DNA from: Nymphaea colorata
Taxonomy: Eukaryota > Streptophyta > Magnoliopsida > Nymphaeales > Nymphaeaceae
Reading direction: 5' to 3'
DNA length: 64,000 bases
NCBI RefSeq assembly: GCF_008831285.2
Contig: NC_045148.1
Location: 20,391,002 to 20,455,001, forward strand
Within the stretch, counting starts at the first letter, position 1. Each line of letters begins with the position of its first letter. The notes under the pieces were generated by a model. It was given only the letters and a program-made list of their open reading frames with translations, made no database searches and was not told the DNA's origin. Shown here piece by piece: positions 1 to 12,894 of this stretch. The position numbers were made by a program, and so were the translations under genes.

Positions 1-1
1 C

Positions 2-748
2 AAGCCCCTCAACAATCCCCGACTCGCCGGAAAACTCAAGAAACAGCGGCAGCCCAGGTTCCGAGTCGAGATCCCTGTCCTCGACGAGTCACCGGCATCC
101 CTTGCCTCCCTCGTCTCCAGCATCTTCGACGGCATCTCCCTCAAGCGCAAGGGCTCCTCGGCCAGGATCCTCATCCTCTGGCCCGATACCGTCACGCAGC
201 AGGAAGCGGGCCGGGCGTTCCGATCCGGTGCGGTTCAGAACGACGTGCTCGGATCGGCGGAGGGTTTGGCGTGGGGAGACGTGGCCGTGGTGGTATCTCC
301 CGAATCGAACCGCTTGGAGGAGATCGAGGCGATCTGTGCCGGTTTCGACCCCAAACCGGTGGTGATGGTCAACCCCAAGTGGGGAGCCGATGAAGAGAGC
401 GAGCTGGGCCAGCAGGCTGGCGGGTTCGTGGCGTCGTTCGAGGTGGTGTACTCCTTCATGGGGTTGGAGGTCCGAGGAGTGCTAAGCCGAAGGAAGGGGA
501 TGGTTTTCCGGTACGCCAAGGATGGTATTCCGGCCAACGCCCAGTGGGAGGTGCTGGTGGAGGAGGAGGGCGGCGGCGCTGGTGGTGGTGAGCTGAGAAT
601 GGTCACTAGGTTCAAGAAGCGGCCCAGCGTGGTTGAGGTGGAGACCGTTCTATACAACCTGATGGCAGCCAATTCACCGGTCACCAAGTCGGTCAAGTTT
701 GTCAAAGATGCAGTTTCGCGAGCGTCGGGATTATTCAGCAGACGTTAG
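2..748 (+). CDS. DUF1995 domain protein, 3' part (partial)
   Basis: The frame is open from the left edge to a TAG at 746-748, giving 248 residues without the N-terminus. Visible landmarks are RILILWPDTVTQQEAGRAF near the start, a middle part with VVVSPESNRLEEIEAIC and VMVNPKWG, and a C-terminal part with VVYSFMGLEVRGVLSRRKG and FKKRPSVVEVETVL. This order fits the DUF1995 domain found in plant plastid proteins such as LPA3 and in a C-terminal extension of a chloroplast adenylate kinase. The biochemical role of the domain is not established. Codon use is GC-rich compared with the flanking AT-rich DNA, as in many real plant exons. The start and transit peptide lie outside the window, so plastid location is inferred from the family. 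Confidence 0.75.
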   Translation, partial: KPLNNPRLAGKLKKQRQPRFRVEIPVLDESPASLASLVSSIFDGISLKRKGSSARILILWPDTVTQQEAGRAFRSGAVQNDVLGSAEGLAWGDVAVVVSPESNRLEEIEAICAGFDPKPVVMVNPKWGADEESELGQQAGGFVASFEVVYSFMGLEVRGVLSRRKGMVFRYAKDGIPANAQWEVLVEEEGGGAGGGELRMVTRFKKRPSVVEVETVLYNLMAANSPVTKSVKFVKDAVSRASGLFSRR

Positions 749-3558
749 CAAGCTCGCCGCCGGATGTCTCGGTTGTAAGATTATGTAAACGGGCCGCAGT
801 CCCTGTGAACGACAAGATCAGTGTGAAACTTTGCAGAGCTATTTGCATATCAAGTTGGGAGAGGAAGTCTGCCGGTCACAGCATCAACGCTGCCGGAAAA
901 GTGTTGTCTCATCTCCCCGTAGCAATTTCAGTTCAAGTTAGGGGGAAAAGATAAAACTAGTTATCATTTTATTGAGATCACATTTTCTGTACTCTGTTTT
1001 CATTTACAAGTTTTGCACAGTCATATTTTTAATGGTCTATAGTTCACGACCCACAGTTAGTCGCGTTCATCCCCGTGGCATGTTTGTATATGCAGAAAAT
1101 GTGGGTTTTGTACAACGTGTCTGCGATTGATAATATTGGATATACGACTGAATCTTAAACTACATTTTTGATATGTGAAGAACCAACGTTCAAAAATGTA
1201 CAAATATTGGATATAGATAGGATACTTTTAAAAGCTGAATTGGAATTCGAATCTAATCATATATTTATTTAAAACTATATTGAAATTTGAATCCAATGGG
1301 GGATCATTGCATAAATATGAATTTGGTACAATATTTTAAACGGATGTTAATTTTTTTTTTTCATGTACAACTTTTTAACCAATCCATTGACATCACTAAG
1401 TGAGAACTACGAGGGACATCCGACCAATTCAAATTTGACCAGATATATATGTAAAACTGATTCAAATCTAAATCCAATTAGATGTTGTTGCTTAATTATG
1501 AATCTGGTCTAACATTTTAATCGGATGTTTTTTTTTTTTTTTTCACCTCCAACTTTTTAAGCAGTTCACTCAAATATGGGTTTCAAATCTAATCCATTGA
1601 CAAGAGGCAACTAGTGGACACGTCTCATCAATTCTAAAATTGATGATGGTTTTTCAACGAGATGGATGGTGGAGATGTTTAGATCTCTTTTAAAATGTGG
1701 TTTGGCAGATTGCACGATTTGCATTCCTTTAAAACTTATGCTCAGCAAGAAAAATCCCCACAGTTTACTTCAAATATATTTAGAATCATGAAATTTTGGG
1801 ATCAAAATGCTCATTTAAACCAAAAAAAAAAAACAGAATTAATAAACAAATAGGGCATTTTGTTTTCAGAATTAAGAAACTAATGATTGTCATTGGTCTT
1901 TCCAAAAACGGCGGCAGCTAAAATTTGCGTTACTAAATGCTCTTCTTCTTTGTAGTGATGTATGAACTGTGAATGCCTTGTTATTGAGCTATTCTAGGAT
2001 TTTTTTTACACAATCAATCTCTTTTCAAAAGAATGAGCCAAACTCGGTTAATCGCATGTTTCAATTGCACCACTCATCGCAATTGTTGTTCTCTTTTTTA
2101 ACCAATCAAACGGTAATTTTTATGCCTTTTAAATCATGAGTTATATGTTCCATAACAAGGTTTTATGCCGAAGGCTGTTTGCTTTAAGTAAATTTTTTTT
2201 AAAAAAAATAACAAAAAAACTGTTGCTAGAAAAGAAAGAAAAAGAGAAACAGAAAAACAAAGAAAAAAGAACTGGATTTCCAATCCCCCCAGAAATAAGA
2301 AGTTTCAGGATGAGAATGCTAAAAAATGACAAATTGTAGTGAGTCCGCATTAGTCACATTATAATATAATGTAACACATTTTCCATTGAACGAAGAAACC
2401 AACGATTATTTCCCTAGGATATTGTTTGGGCCTATAATATCTCATTAGGGAAATGAAAGCACGAACCATTTCCTGCTGCTTTGCTTTCATAGAATATATT
2501 TACGAACAAAAAGGGGATTAATTATCCCTCTGACGAAATCGTTAAATCTTTACCTTCTATCTCGGTGATGGACGGCCACCAATATGAGCATTACCAATGT
2601 TCTTGCTGTGGATCAGATCTTTCCCTTCTGAAAAATTCATCGGAGTTCCAGAACAAGGTTAGGCATCCGACGATGGGCTATACATATAAATTTTTAATTA
2701 TTGAGAGGAGGAGATGATATGAAAGCAGAGAGGTTGTAGACAAGCATGCACAATAAAAGAAAATTCTTGGAAGACATTGAAAAGGGTTCATAGAGAAGAT
2801 AAAATAAAGCAAAGCATCCTTCAGACAAATTGGAAGGCACTCCCTCTCCCATCTCCAACAAGCAGTTTAGATCCAAGAAGTTCGGTTAGAAAGAAATCCA
2901 TACCAACTGAACCACTCTTCCATAAGGCTTGTTTTTAAGAATATGACAACCAAATCTTCAATTTGATAAGAAATGTCAAAAGAAAAGGAAAAGGAAAGTG
3001 ACTGGCTCGTTAATTAATGGTTATCAATTGGTTTACCCGGGAAGATTTCGATGAACTAATCACCCTATCAACAAAACCATGTAAGAAGGTTCACCAACTT
3101 CTTTGACCTCTACTTTTTATCAATGAACCATAATGAACTGCTCCAATTTCAGCTTCTACCAAAAAGTTTCTCCGTTCATTGTAGGTTATTCGAAAGAACC
3201 AACCTTTTTTGTCTAATTCGAGAGTAGCTATAACTTTTGTCTAATTCTGTATCTAGATATAAAACTTTTTCAAAACGATCGAACAGCTGGAATTTCTTTT
3301 AGTTATTATCTATTATCACCAATAACACCAGAATCACAATGTTTATCTTTCCTTGTCCATGAGAATAAGCAAGTAAATTTCAGAAGTCAGGAAACAGCAT
3401 GGTTTTGTGCTTGAGGTCTCCATTTGGCAGTTTTCAGGAAATATTTATAGCATAACAAGAAATTCAATAGGAGGCTAGTTATGAATTTAGCCGTAAAGTT
3501 TTGGTCCTTGAACAAAATCTTCCTTGTGTTTAGCTACTCTCATTTCACGTCCAGCTTC
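749..3558. other. Intergenic, AT-rich, with degenerate repeats
   Basis: This stretch contains no convincing gene. The first 200 bases are probably the 3' UTR of the DUF1995 gene. From about 1225 to 1640 there is a degenerate tandem repeat, listed separately. The rest is AT-rich with short homopolymer runs. Short open frames at 2136-2339 and 2568-2640 look accidental. Confidence 0.6.
1225..1640. repeat. Degenerate two-copy tandem repeat
   Basis: Two AT-rich copies of roughly 150-190 bp follow each other. Each has the same order of words: an AAATTTGAATCCAAT-like start, TATGAATTTGG or TATGAATCTGG, CATTTTAA with CGGATGTT, a run of T, then CAACTTTTTAA. ATCCATTGACA also recurs about 210 bases apart. 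The copies are clearly diverged, so the duplication is old. No coding capacity is seen. Confidence 0.55.
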
Positions 3559-3566
3559 TATAAATA
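3559..3566 (+). promoter_or_regulatory. TATA box of the uclacyanin gene
   Basis: TATAAATA lies 81 bases upstream of the ATG at 3647, a normal spacing for a plant core promoter with a short leader. Confidence 0.6.
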
Positions 3567-3646
3567 CTATACCACCCAATCACTAAACCTGCATCGATCG
3601 TTTCCCTGTAGTGGTCTTCTTCTAGCTTCTGCAACAGCAAACAGTA

Positions 3647-4788
3647 ATGGCATCTCTGAGTCTCCTTCTGGCCTTCACCGTTATGGCGATGCTTGTTAAC
3701 GTTTCACTGTGCGCCAATTACACAGTGGGAGGTCCTAATGGCAGTTGGGACATCAGCACGAGCTTGCAGGCTTGGTCTTCATCTCATACATTCAACCCAG
3801 GAGATGTCTTGTGTAAGTTTTGTTAGTTGCTAATATTGCTTCCAATTGAAAGCATATTTTCAGTAACGGGGATGCTCTAAAGTGTTACTTAAACAAGGAA
3901 TCGAGGTTCATTTCTTCATCTTCGATCACTGATCGGCGGGTGATCATGCTAGATTTTTCAAAAAGAAGTAATGGTATTTTTCAATTATGTACAAATCGAA
4001 AACTTGGCAAATGCATTTCATGCATGTCCGTTTGGCCTCTTTGTGTTTTTATTCTTTTACAGTTTTATCTCTCTTTGTGCAGAGAAATTAAAATTCATCG
4101 TGGATTCAACAAGAATTAAGCAATTATGTCATATAATATCGACTTGATTCGGATCAATCAATTCATATATGATTTGCTTTGTTCCTAACAGCACTGGTTT
4201 TATGCGTCAAACAATACGTTATGTATTTACAACATTGGTTTCAACTTCTCTATGATCTTCTGTCTTGTCTCCCAACCGAGAACTCTTACCAGTGTGACCT
4301 TTGTTCTTCTAAGCCTTCTGTGCATCGATCTTCATGTAGTTTTCCAGTACGCACCCATGCATGATCTTGTGGAAGTAACAAAGGCCGACTACGACTCCTG
4401 CCAAGTGACCAATCCCATCAACACCCACACCGATGGCAACACGGCCATCAACCTCAACGCAATCGGCAAGAGGTACTTCATCTGCGGAGTCCCCGGCCAC
4501 TGCAACCTCGGCATGAAGGTCGAGGTAGAGACTGTGGCGCCCGGCGCCCAGCCGCACCCGTTCGCCTTGCCTCCTGCTGATCAAGTGCCGGAATTGGCTC
4601 CATCAGGCTCACCTCTGGCCACCTTCTACCCTGGCTTCCCTTTGATCAATTCCGGCACTTATAGCTCTTCATCAGGCACGCAACTGCCACCGCCAGCATC
4701 ATCTTCTAGCTCACCAACCAAGTCCAGTGTGTTCATGAATTGGGCTCCACTGTTGATTCTACTCTTGCTTTTCTGGCTCGGTTTCTAA
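3647..4788 (+). CDS. Uclacyanin-type phytocyanin (blue copper, GPI-anchored)
   Basis: Two exons, 3647-3812 and 4340-4788, are joined across a phase-1 intron (donor GTAAGT, acceptor TGTAG) and give 204 residues. Residues 1-23 form a signal peptide (MASLSLLLAFTVMAML...SLCA). The plastocyanin-like domain follows, beginning NYTVGGPNGSWD. The type-1 copper ligands are His63, Cys104, His109 and Met114. The axial Met points to the uclacyanin subgroup rather than stellacyanins, which use Gln. Cys76 and Cys110 are placed for the family disulfide. A Pro/Ser-rich stretch follows, and then a hydrophobic tail (LLILLLLFWLGF) typical of GPI-anchor signals. The protein should sit on the outer face of the plasma membrane as a small electron-transfer or wall-associated protein; its substrate is not known. 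The intron position just before the FFQY strand is the usual one for phytocyanins. Confidence 0.92.
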
Positions 4789-7279
4789 TCCGTTGGCCGG
4801 CTTGTTACATTTGTTCTGTATCCGGCGCGGTCTTTGCTTTAGTATGTCATGGTCAATATATGTTAGCATTTGTACATTGGTTTAAGGGAGTGTTGAACTA
4901 CTGGTTTAGTTAATAAGAGTTTCTTAAGATCAATTAAGCATAAACTAAGAGCATATCCAGTACTGGAATCTCAACCCGCCTACAGCATAAATTTGGAGTT
5001 TTAGATGTTCTCATATTTGATTTGGTATCTTGGTTCTGATTGTTACTCAAACATGGCTCTTTAGACCAAACCGAGATGCGATTACTAGCTTGAGATCCAA
5101 TTTTACATGTAATGAAGATTCATTGTTCATGGACTCTGAACTCAGCTTTGGATACTGGATCCGATTCTCCTTGGTAGAGAAACATCTGAAATCTTACGTA
5201 CCCACTCAGGCAGGTGGTAAATCATAAACACACTAAATTCACGTTGCTTTTTGCTTGGTACAAAGAAAGAAATAATGCCATAAACAACTTCCAACACCGA
5301 TTCCCACAATTTAAACGATCGAAAGGGGAAGCAAACTCATCACCGTTCGAGACCTGGTAATGACCTCTACGGTTGTAGAACGGAAGACAAAGCAGAACGC
5401 TGTAAAACGAATCGACGAAAATTTAGAGCCGAGTAGTTAATTAGGTGACCCCTCTCGAGGGAAGAGGAGTTCCAAAAATTGACGGGCGGAGAGAGCCAAA
5501 GTAGGGCCCCAACCCGCTCGCCTTCATAATTGAAGTGTGTTCGTCAGCTTACAGGTGCCGGCACGACGCGTCGTCTCTATTCGATCATTGGCGCGTCGCC
5601 TCTAGCCCCTGCAGGGACGGGTTGAAAGCTGATGGTTTGGATGAAGCAGCTATTTATAGGCATCCCGTCGCCCTTATTTCGCTCTCCGCAATCGATACAG
5701 GACTAAATTAAGAGGACTAAACTGGGAACGCATGACTTTGCCGCTAGCCTAACCGACGTGACGGAAAAAACCAAGAAAGCTCTCCGGGTTCAATTAGACA
5801 TTCCGCGCTCTAGAATGGAAGCTTGTAACGTACATTTTTTATCAGCCCCAGCCCACGGCTTAGATTGCCATTTGGTCAAGGTTTTTTATCTATATGCTTA
5901 CTTATATGTGCTTGTTCGAACCAAATTTAACCTCATATGTGTTGTTTAAATGGACTATATAATAAGAATCAACACTTGAATTCAGGATTATGTTCAGACC
6001 ACTTGTTGCATCCAAACCCAAAGAGTTCTGTTTCTGAATCAATGTGATGTTTCCGTGCTTGAATCTAAATTTCTGTATGAAACGATCTTGGTACCCAATT
6101 CAATTTGACATGAAACTTGTCCTATTAGCTGATCGGATCGAAATTGTCCGATACCTCTTCTCCTCCAAGCTTACGTTCGATCATCTCGGGTTCAGTAACG
6201 CCTAGGTCTGAAAGGAATCTGACAGCCGGATAGCCTTTAATCTAGACGTTCCTTTTGTTAATGAAGATAATCTTTTGGCAATGCTTCTCTTTTTCTTTCT
6301 CATTGGCAATGATGATGCTTGTTCGATCCTCAGAAGTGTCTGGCATACTATAGATTTCTTTTATTCAATTGCGACGTTAACATTTCGCATAATTGCGTTC
6401 GACATCACATTATGAAAAGGATGTTTCGTGTTTCTATTCGTAGTATATTGATGAAAATAGTAAAATACGGAACACATTAGCAAGAAATGTAAAAAATAAG
6501 AAGTGTGATTTCCCCACCAAAATAGTCAGTATAATAAAACGACGAACTTAATTATTTTGGCATAGAATGAAGAACTGTTCATCTTTACAAAATAGTCACA
6601 CTATGGCCCTCTTAAATAGCAACCAAAATGTTGAGCCCTCGTGACACCCAATTTCTTACCATCGATTTTCTCAACCAGCAACAAGGGGCAGTTCAAAACC
6701 CGTTCTAAGAACTAACAATGTTCGCTGTCTATATTTCAAGATTCGAATGCGGAATCAAAAGTTTAAGGTGACCATGGCCAAGATGAAACAATCACAAATG
6801 GAGACAGCTTCTTACAGTCACGCACTGGCAAATACTAGTTAACCTGGATTTACGTTTTCAACTCCTTATTTGACCTGGATTGACTTGCGTATTTCAAACT
6901 CTAAACCAAGATTATATCTGCCATTCGTCCACTTCACATCAAATCTGACATGTATGATTCAAAAAAACGCAATATTTTTGTTGTAACCCAAGCTACATCT
7001 CAGAAAGGAGCTGGAAACTGCAGAAAGACAGGAAAGAATGTCTGCACCTTATAGAGATCTACCGTCAGGCACCCAAACGTGGGTGCTGAAGTTAATTCGA
7101 AAGATACTAGCACTCCCTTCTTCCTGAACATTTAGAACGCAGGGTTTCTGCAAATTGCATTGCTCAGCTCATCATTCACATAAGACCACTAGACTCAACC
7201 CAAATGTTAAAAAGAGGAATCGAGAAACAAACTCTCGCCGATTATTGTAGGAATTTAGGGAGATGAGCAGCATCTGCAT
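4789..7279. other. Intergenic, no gene recognised
   Basis: The first part is the uclacyanin 3' UTR. A GC-richer island at about 5340-5760 contains a TATTTATA-like word near 5650, but no open frame of note follows it. A short dispersed repeat word at 5084-5110 recurs at 12730-12757. Nothing else is recognisable. Confidence 0.5.
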
Positions 7280-7464
7280 TCAGTAAAACAAAAACCCGTT
7301 GAGACCAAAAAGGGTTCCCCCCAGAATTAATGGCAACAAATCAGCGATCATTGGCAATCCATTCAAATGTAATAACATCACCAAGGACAACGTGCCACTA
7401 ACAAGGCCACGCGTGCGATCTGTTGTAGCATTGAAATACTGCATCCCCAATGTGCTCTGCACAA
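7280..7464 (-). other. Candidate orphan terminal exon (hydrophobic ORF)
   Basis: On the minus strand a good acceptor (ATCTTGCAG, ending at 7465) is followed by an open frame of about 61 codons ending in TGA at 7280-7282. It encodes QSTLGMQYFNATTDRTRG and then a hydrophobic stretch with LVMLLHLNGLPMIADLLP and LILGGTLFGLNGFLFY. It looks like the last exon of a membrane protein, but no matching upstream exons are visible before the bHLH gene begins at 7817. It may be a gene fragment, an alternative 3' exon of the bHLH transcript, or chance. I do not recognise the family. Confidence 0.25.
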
Positions 7465-7816
7465 CTGCAAGATCATTTTCACATTTGCAGCAACTGATCT
7501 ATGACCACTGATTTGGGAACCTACTTGCTTCAGAAGAGGGAACTAGGTGACTGCCAATGTGAATGGGAAAAGCAACTGGAGAAAGCTCATTTAAAGATTG
7601 TCATACAGCAGAGTAAGAAAACGTTTGGCACATACTTCCTCGTTTACAGAAGATTAGTGGCAAGCTAAGCCAAAGACATTTCAGCGATAAGAGTATATAT
7701 TAACAGTCTCATTGTACCGGAAGCAACTCCAAGAACAACTGAAATACAATACAGGACGCTAGAGTAGCATGACAAATGAAAGTTACGACAATTTGATAGT
7801 CAGTTGAGACTGTAAC

Positions 7817-10800
7817 CTAAGCACCTGGTGAAACACCTGTAGGATCCTTCGATGAATCAATAAGTGCAGGCGGCAGGAACTGCCACATGGGCAAACCTGG
7901 GTAACCTATAAATGGCATGGGCTTAGGCCCAGGAAGTTGGGCCTGAGTAGCAAATGCAGCCTGAAGTGCACCAGCATGAGGTAGAAACCCTCCAGGTATC
8001 ATCATTGCTTTCATCTGCTGCTCCAGTCTTTCTTTGTCAGCTTTTAGTTTCACCTTTTCCTCCCGCAGTTCATTCTTCTCAGCCTGCAGTAAACATGTAT
8101 GATGTTTTCAGAATATGTCTCATTACAACAGCATAAAGTCCACAACTACAAATAGCATAACTAGACTTATGCACTGCCTTCTATATTTGGTTTCCCTTAA
8201 TTATTTGATTCATCAAGTGTGCAGAAATCAATATTTGATATCATTCAAAAAAATAATTTTAAGTACAGACAGATTTGAAAATGGCAAGACCTTAAATTCA
8301 ACTTAATCTGATAAATTGCCACTCTTTTTAGTGAGATGCCAGAAGGATGGATCTTGAGACAAGGAACATTGTAAATGAAGAAAGATAGATTGAATCGTTA
8401 TAGAGGTCAAGATGAGCTAAACCAAAACGGAACAGGTCACTGCAAAGTAGTTCGGCCAGGTGATCAGACAAAAGCAGCACCTTCAACTCTTTGATGTTCT
8501 CCTCAAGTTGCCCATTTTCAGTTTTTAGCTTGTCTGCTTCACTTCGCAACTGATTCATGAGACGGATAGCATCACACAAAATGGATGCTTTGTCAGTCTT
8601 AGGCTTCTTTCCCGGTTCCAGTAAGGCACTCAACTCCACAAACCTGAAAATATTGTCGTAACTCGTAAACCATCTCAATCATGCACGTGTATGTGTTTGT
8701 GTGTGTAATTGAGAGATAGAAAAAGAAGGGGAGAGAGAGAGATGACCTGTCATTCAGTTTATCCCTCCGCATCTTCTCCCTGACTGCCTTGGAGCCATGT
8801 CCAATGCAAAATTCAGGTCTACCACTGAAATTTAGACAAAGATAACAACACTACATGGTCACTAAGGCTCCATAATAGAGACACACACACATGCACATAT
8901 ATACAAACACAAAAGGCAAGAAAGAGAGAGAGGCTATCACTCAATTAATCAGAAGTTTCAGAAAAATTATTCTGGTCTATCAGCCAAGGTCAGCACAACT
9001 GAAAAAAAAAAGATTTTTGCTCAAAAGGTATAAACTCAAATAAAAAGGAGAAAAGCTAAAAAGAAGAAAGAGAGAAAAGATATTACTCAACCAATTAGAA
9101 GATTCAGAAAAACAATTTTGGTTTACCAGCAATGACCAGCATCACACCAATGGCAATTTTGCTCAGAAGATCTCAACTCAAGTTGATGGACAAGACTCGA
9201 TATAGTGCAAGCATGGTGCACAGTTCATAAGTACAGTTACTTCAATAGGAAATGACTACAGAGGTTGATGCTCATAGTAATGAAAAAGATGAATCAATGA
9301 AGACTAATCATATGATCTTGCTGATCCCTGTAGCTACATGAAGATGTATTGCTTGTGATATCAAATTCCAGTTTTCATTGTCACCAAGGCTACACACGGA
9401 TTTACCAGACATATTAAGCAGAATTCCTCCTTTTGTTCCTGACACTGTAGAAGCAAGTAGATGAAGATCCCAAAACCACCTCACAACAAACCACTCAGAT
9501 TCAAAAAAAGAGGGGGAAGAGAATGAAATATTATATCAATATGAGATTAACAAAAAGAGTACCGTTTCTGTGAGCACAACTTCCCATTGCCATCAGGCTC
9601 GTCAAATGAACCACTCATTTCCGCACTATGCAACAGAGTAGGAAACAAAAGTACGAGGTGTTAGAGGAATACTTTATTTCAAAGTTAAAAATGGCAATGA
9701 AAAAGGTTTCAGATTATTAATCTCTTTGGTTAAATGGCCATCCAGGTCCCAGATCATCTTGAGATCACAATAAATAAGCCAAAGCACCTCTAGATATTTC
9801 ACCTTTTAAAAAACATGATTATATCGTTTATTCAAAAGTGTCACCTGTAGAGCAGTAGGTCCGTTGTTCAACACTAAAACACAACTTTTGTATCTAATAT
9901 AGGAACATATGGTAACATAACCCCAAGCACCATAGAGCACACAACAAACTATAGAAAGTCATGTACCTTCTAATGGGAGCATAACATTAGAGAAATAGAA
10001 CCAAGAAAAACACCAGAAATTCAAATCTTGCACACTAAACAGTGTCACTTATTGTATATATGCATAAATGAGAAGATGACAGGTAAAAGAGACATTACCC
10101 TTGAGAACAGTTCTACTAGTAGCACAGCTACCATAAACTATTTGACCCACATCAGCTAATGCACAAATGCAACCATGTGTAGAGGAGTTTCACAAATGAT
10201 CTACGATCAAATGCTTTCTTTTATTTCTGTGATATCACTAAAGAACCTCAACCCATACCCTTCTTTGAATAAATAAAAGGATGTAGGATGCTTTCAGCTA
10301 GTCTTCCCTTCCGTTCCTTCTTGTCTTCATAATTGCCTTTTTTATCCTACAGATAAAAGAAACAAGTTTTTTCTTGCGGAAATTATTACAATATCGCGCG
10401 AAATCATTCACACTCACCGACGAGAATTCAGTAGATAGTTTTCTCAGTATTTCAACTTCTAATGAGGAAGATACAACAGATTATCAAATAGTCATTATAG
10501 TTATCCACTCTAATAGCAGCAGAAAAATCCACAGTACTTTTACTCCCACAACTAAGCAACTGAACATTGTTTTGTATACAGCCCATTATAAAGCTTTTTC
10601 AGAGTGGAAGGGCCAGCAAGGACTAAAAACTCTCCATTCAGGATCATTTTTTGGAAAGGGTTTCATGTCCTCCATCAATACCCCTTTATGTATATAGAAG
10701 GATCCACTGTCAATACTGGTTTTCTTTCTGCATGGGGACGTGGAAAGATCACAGAGAAGCAAGTTCTTTCCAGACGTTCCAGACAACGTACGGACATAGG

Positions 10801-11507
10801 CTCTGCAGCCTTGTCAACTCGAATTGAGCGGTCTGCCGCCTTTTCATCTCATGAGCCATATATTTGACCATGTTTGAACAATAAGAAAGAAATGAATAAC
10901 AAATTATTGCATCCTTATCCTTCAGTGATTTTCACAAAGAAAAAAAAAGGACCACTCAATCTAAGATTTGTACCACACAGAAAGTACCGCATCCCTCAAA
11001 CTTCCCTCCACAACCCCAACCTGTGTTTACGACATATCACATTTCGATTCCCAAACTCTGTCTTCAATTCGAGAATTACTAAAAAAACGCCCAAAGACAT
11101 GTCTTTTGTCCTCATTGATTTTAACTAATTAAAAAACTGAAAACTCCAGAATAAAAGCAATTTCAGGGGAAATCCTGAATGCAGTCAATATCCAGAAAGG
11201 ATTGGGAAACTGATTCATGATACATAACAAAAAACCAGGTTATCCCCATTCATCGAAGAGGTGAGGGTGCAGAGAGAGAGAGGGAGGGGGAGATAGGCTA
11301 TTCAATTTTGGCAGAAAAAAGGAAGGGAAGGAGAATTAGCGGACCAGAGGCGACACACCTGATCTCTGGAACCTCACCGACCGGAGGGTAGAACCCGGAC
11401 GCCGCCGTTGCCCCGGTCGCCGGAAAATCCCCCCCAAAATCCCCCACATCGTCCATATCTATGAGCCCGTACTCGGGGAGCCACACGGAGTTGTCCCCGG
11501 ACGTCAT
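7817..11507 (-). CDS. bHLH transcription factor, subgroup IVc (ILR3/bHLH115-like)
   Basis: Five exons (11507-11359, 9625-9563, 8824-8747, 8643-8481, 8083-7817) join in frame to give 239 residues. The N-terminus MTSGDNSVWLPEYGLID resembles bHLH105 and bHLH115 starts. The bHLH domain spans about residues 82-130 (basic part SKAVREKMRRDKLNDRF, then ELSALLEPGKKPKTDKASIL). A leucine-zipper-like coiled coil follows to about residue 190. The C-terminus contains MPFIGYPGLPMWQFLPPA and an SSKDP motif typical of the subgroup. Group IVc factors (bHLH34, 104, 105, 115) act in the nucleus as dimers and activate iron-deficiency genes such as group Ib bHLHs. The basic region has Val85 where the Arabidopsis homologues have Cys (KACREK). 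Intron 1 is 1.7 kb and no second gene is seen in it. Which IVc member is orthologous cannot be settled here. Confidence 0.92.
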
Positions 11508-11666
11508 CTTACGGACCGGGAAACCTCCCCAAAATCACCCCCGAAGGAAGATTCCCTCGCCGGAATGCTCACCGCATGCGGCGTCCACGGCGAAAACGCA
11601 GCTACCCGGGAAAGATGAAAATGAAAGAAAAAAATGGAATTAAAAACAGAGAAAAAAGGAGGAGCA

Positions 11667-11674
11667 TTATATAA
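11667..11674 (-). promoter_or_regulatory. TATA box of the bHLH gene
   Basis: On the minus strand TTATATAA stands about 160 bases upstream of the bHLH start codon. It is the only TATA-like element close to that start. Confidence 0.5.
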
Positions 11675-12894
11675 GGGGCGGGCTGTGCCCACTCATCGTC
11701 CTTCTCTTTGGAGAAAAAAAAATGGAAAACTCCAAGTGGAATTTAACTATCTTTCTCGTTAGTACTTCTTCTTTTTATTTACTAAGGTTTTCCCTCGAGT
11801 GGTCAATAAAAATACACCTCAGCCAGAAAAGGCCAAAAAGAAGAAGAAGGGAATTTTCGTATTAATATATAAATTTTCTATTCAGGCCTTTAAGTTTTTT
11901 ATGAACATGTGAAACTTTTGCCAAAAGCAAAAAGGGCATTATGTTGTTTCACATGCGATGTAATTATAAAAGAATTTAAGTGAAAAATCATAATAAGCAT
12001 CTTAATGGGTTGATGATTTTAATTAGAGGTCATTTGAATTTGAAAGAGAATGTAGTACCATAATATATTGGATATGCCAAAAGGATATTCAAATGAGGCA
12101 TTTAATCTAACATGGTTATGAATTAATAGTTCATAAAAAAACCCAAAGTTTCAAAAATGCGAAACCTAAAGTTATGTGCCTACAGCTTAGCGATATGTTT
12201 GACGTCCTCTCAACGTTTAAGATTCGGATTTGGCATTTTACACTTCCAATAGAAAGAATATTTCATCTTCAACTCAAAACAAAGTTGAAACTCACACTCA
12301 ACCCTTACTTTTTTTAACATTAAAAAACGGGTAAATTCTAAATTTATGGGGCTTTTTTGTTTGTCTGGTGAAAAAAAGTGTGTTTGAATTGAAAAAATAA
12401 TTCTAATAAAATTGATGGCTGGCATGGAAGAACATCCCGTTTTTTCAGGGAGTTACTGTCGATGGATTCCCTGAAAAGGGAGGGGAATGAGAAAAAAAAA
12501 AAATCAGGGAGACAGAGGCACTATGGGTGATCGATATATAACGACGATTTCTTGACGCGGGATTCTTTGTCTTGGCCAGCTAACTTTATGCCGAAATTGA
12601 CATGAGAGGTGCGCAAGCCAAATGAGGGAAAAGTAAATGTCTTTCCTTACCTACATAGAGCATTATGCCAAACGGGTCGGTCCAGTGTCGGACTGCATGT
12701 TGGTTTCGGATTAATCGAACCCTGGTCTGACTAGCTTGAGATCCAAGTTTTACATGTGAACGGATCGGGTTTCAAGCTCAGGTTTGGAGCCAGATACACT
12801 GCTTTCTACAAAACTTGGATCCAGTTACCAACTGCTATCGTTACCAAGACCGTCTAAAATGATGCATTGGTAAACCCAATACACAAACTCTCTC

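Noticed and set aside
2568-2660. Short Cys-containing frame starting MDGHQYEHYQCSCC
   Set aside because: About 30 codons, no partner exon or homology known to me; too short to support.
10374-11128. Three plus-strand frames of 84-107 codons
   Set aside because: They lie in intron 1 of the bHLH gene, overlap each other in different frames and show no recognisable protein features.
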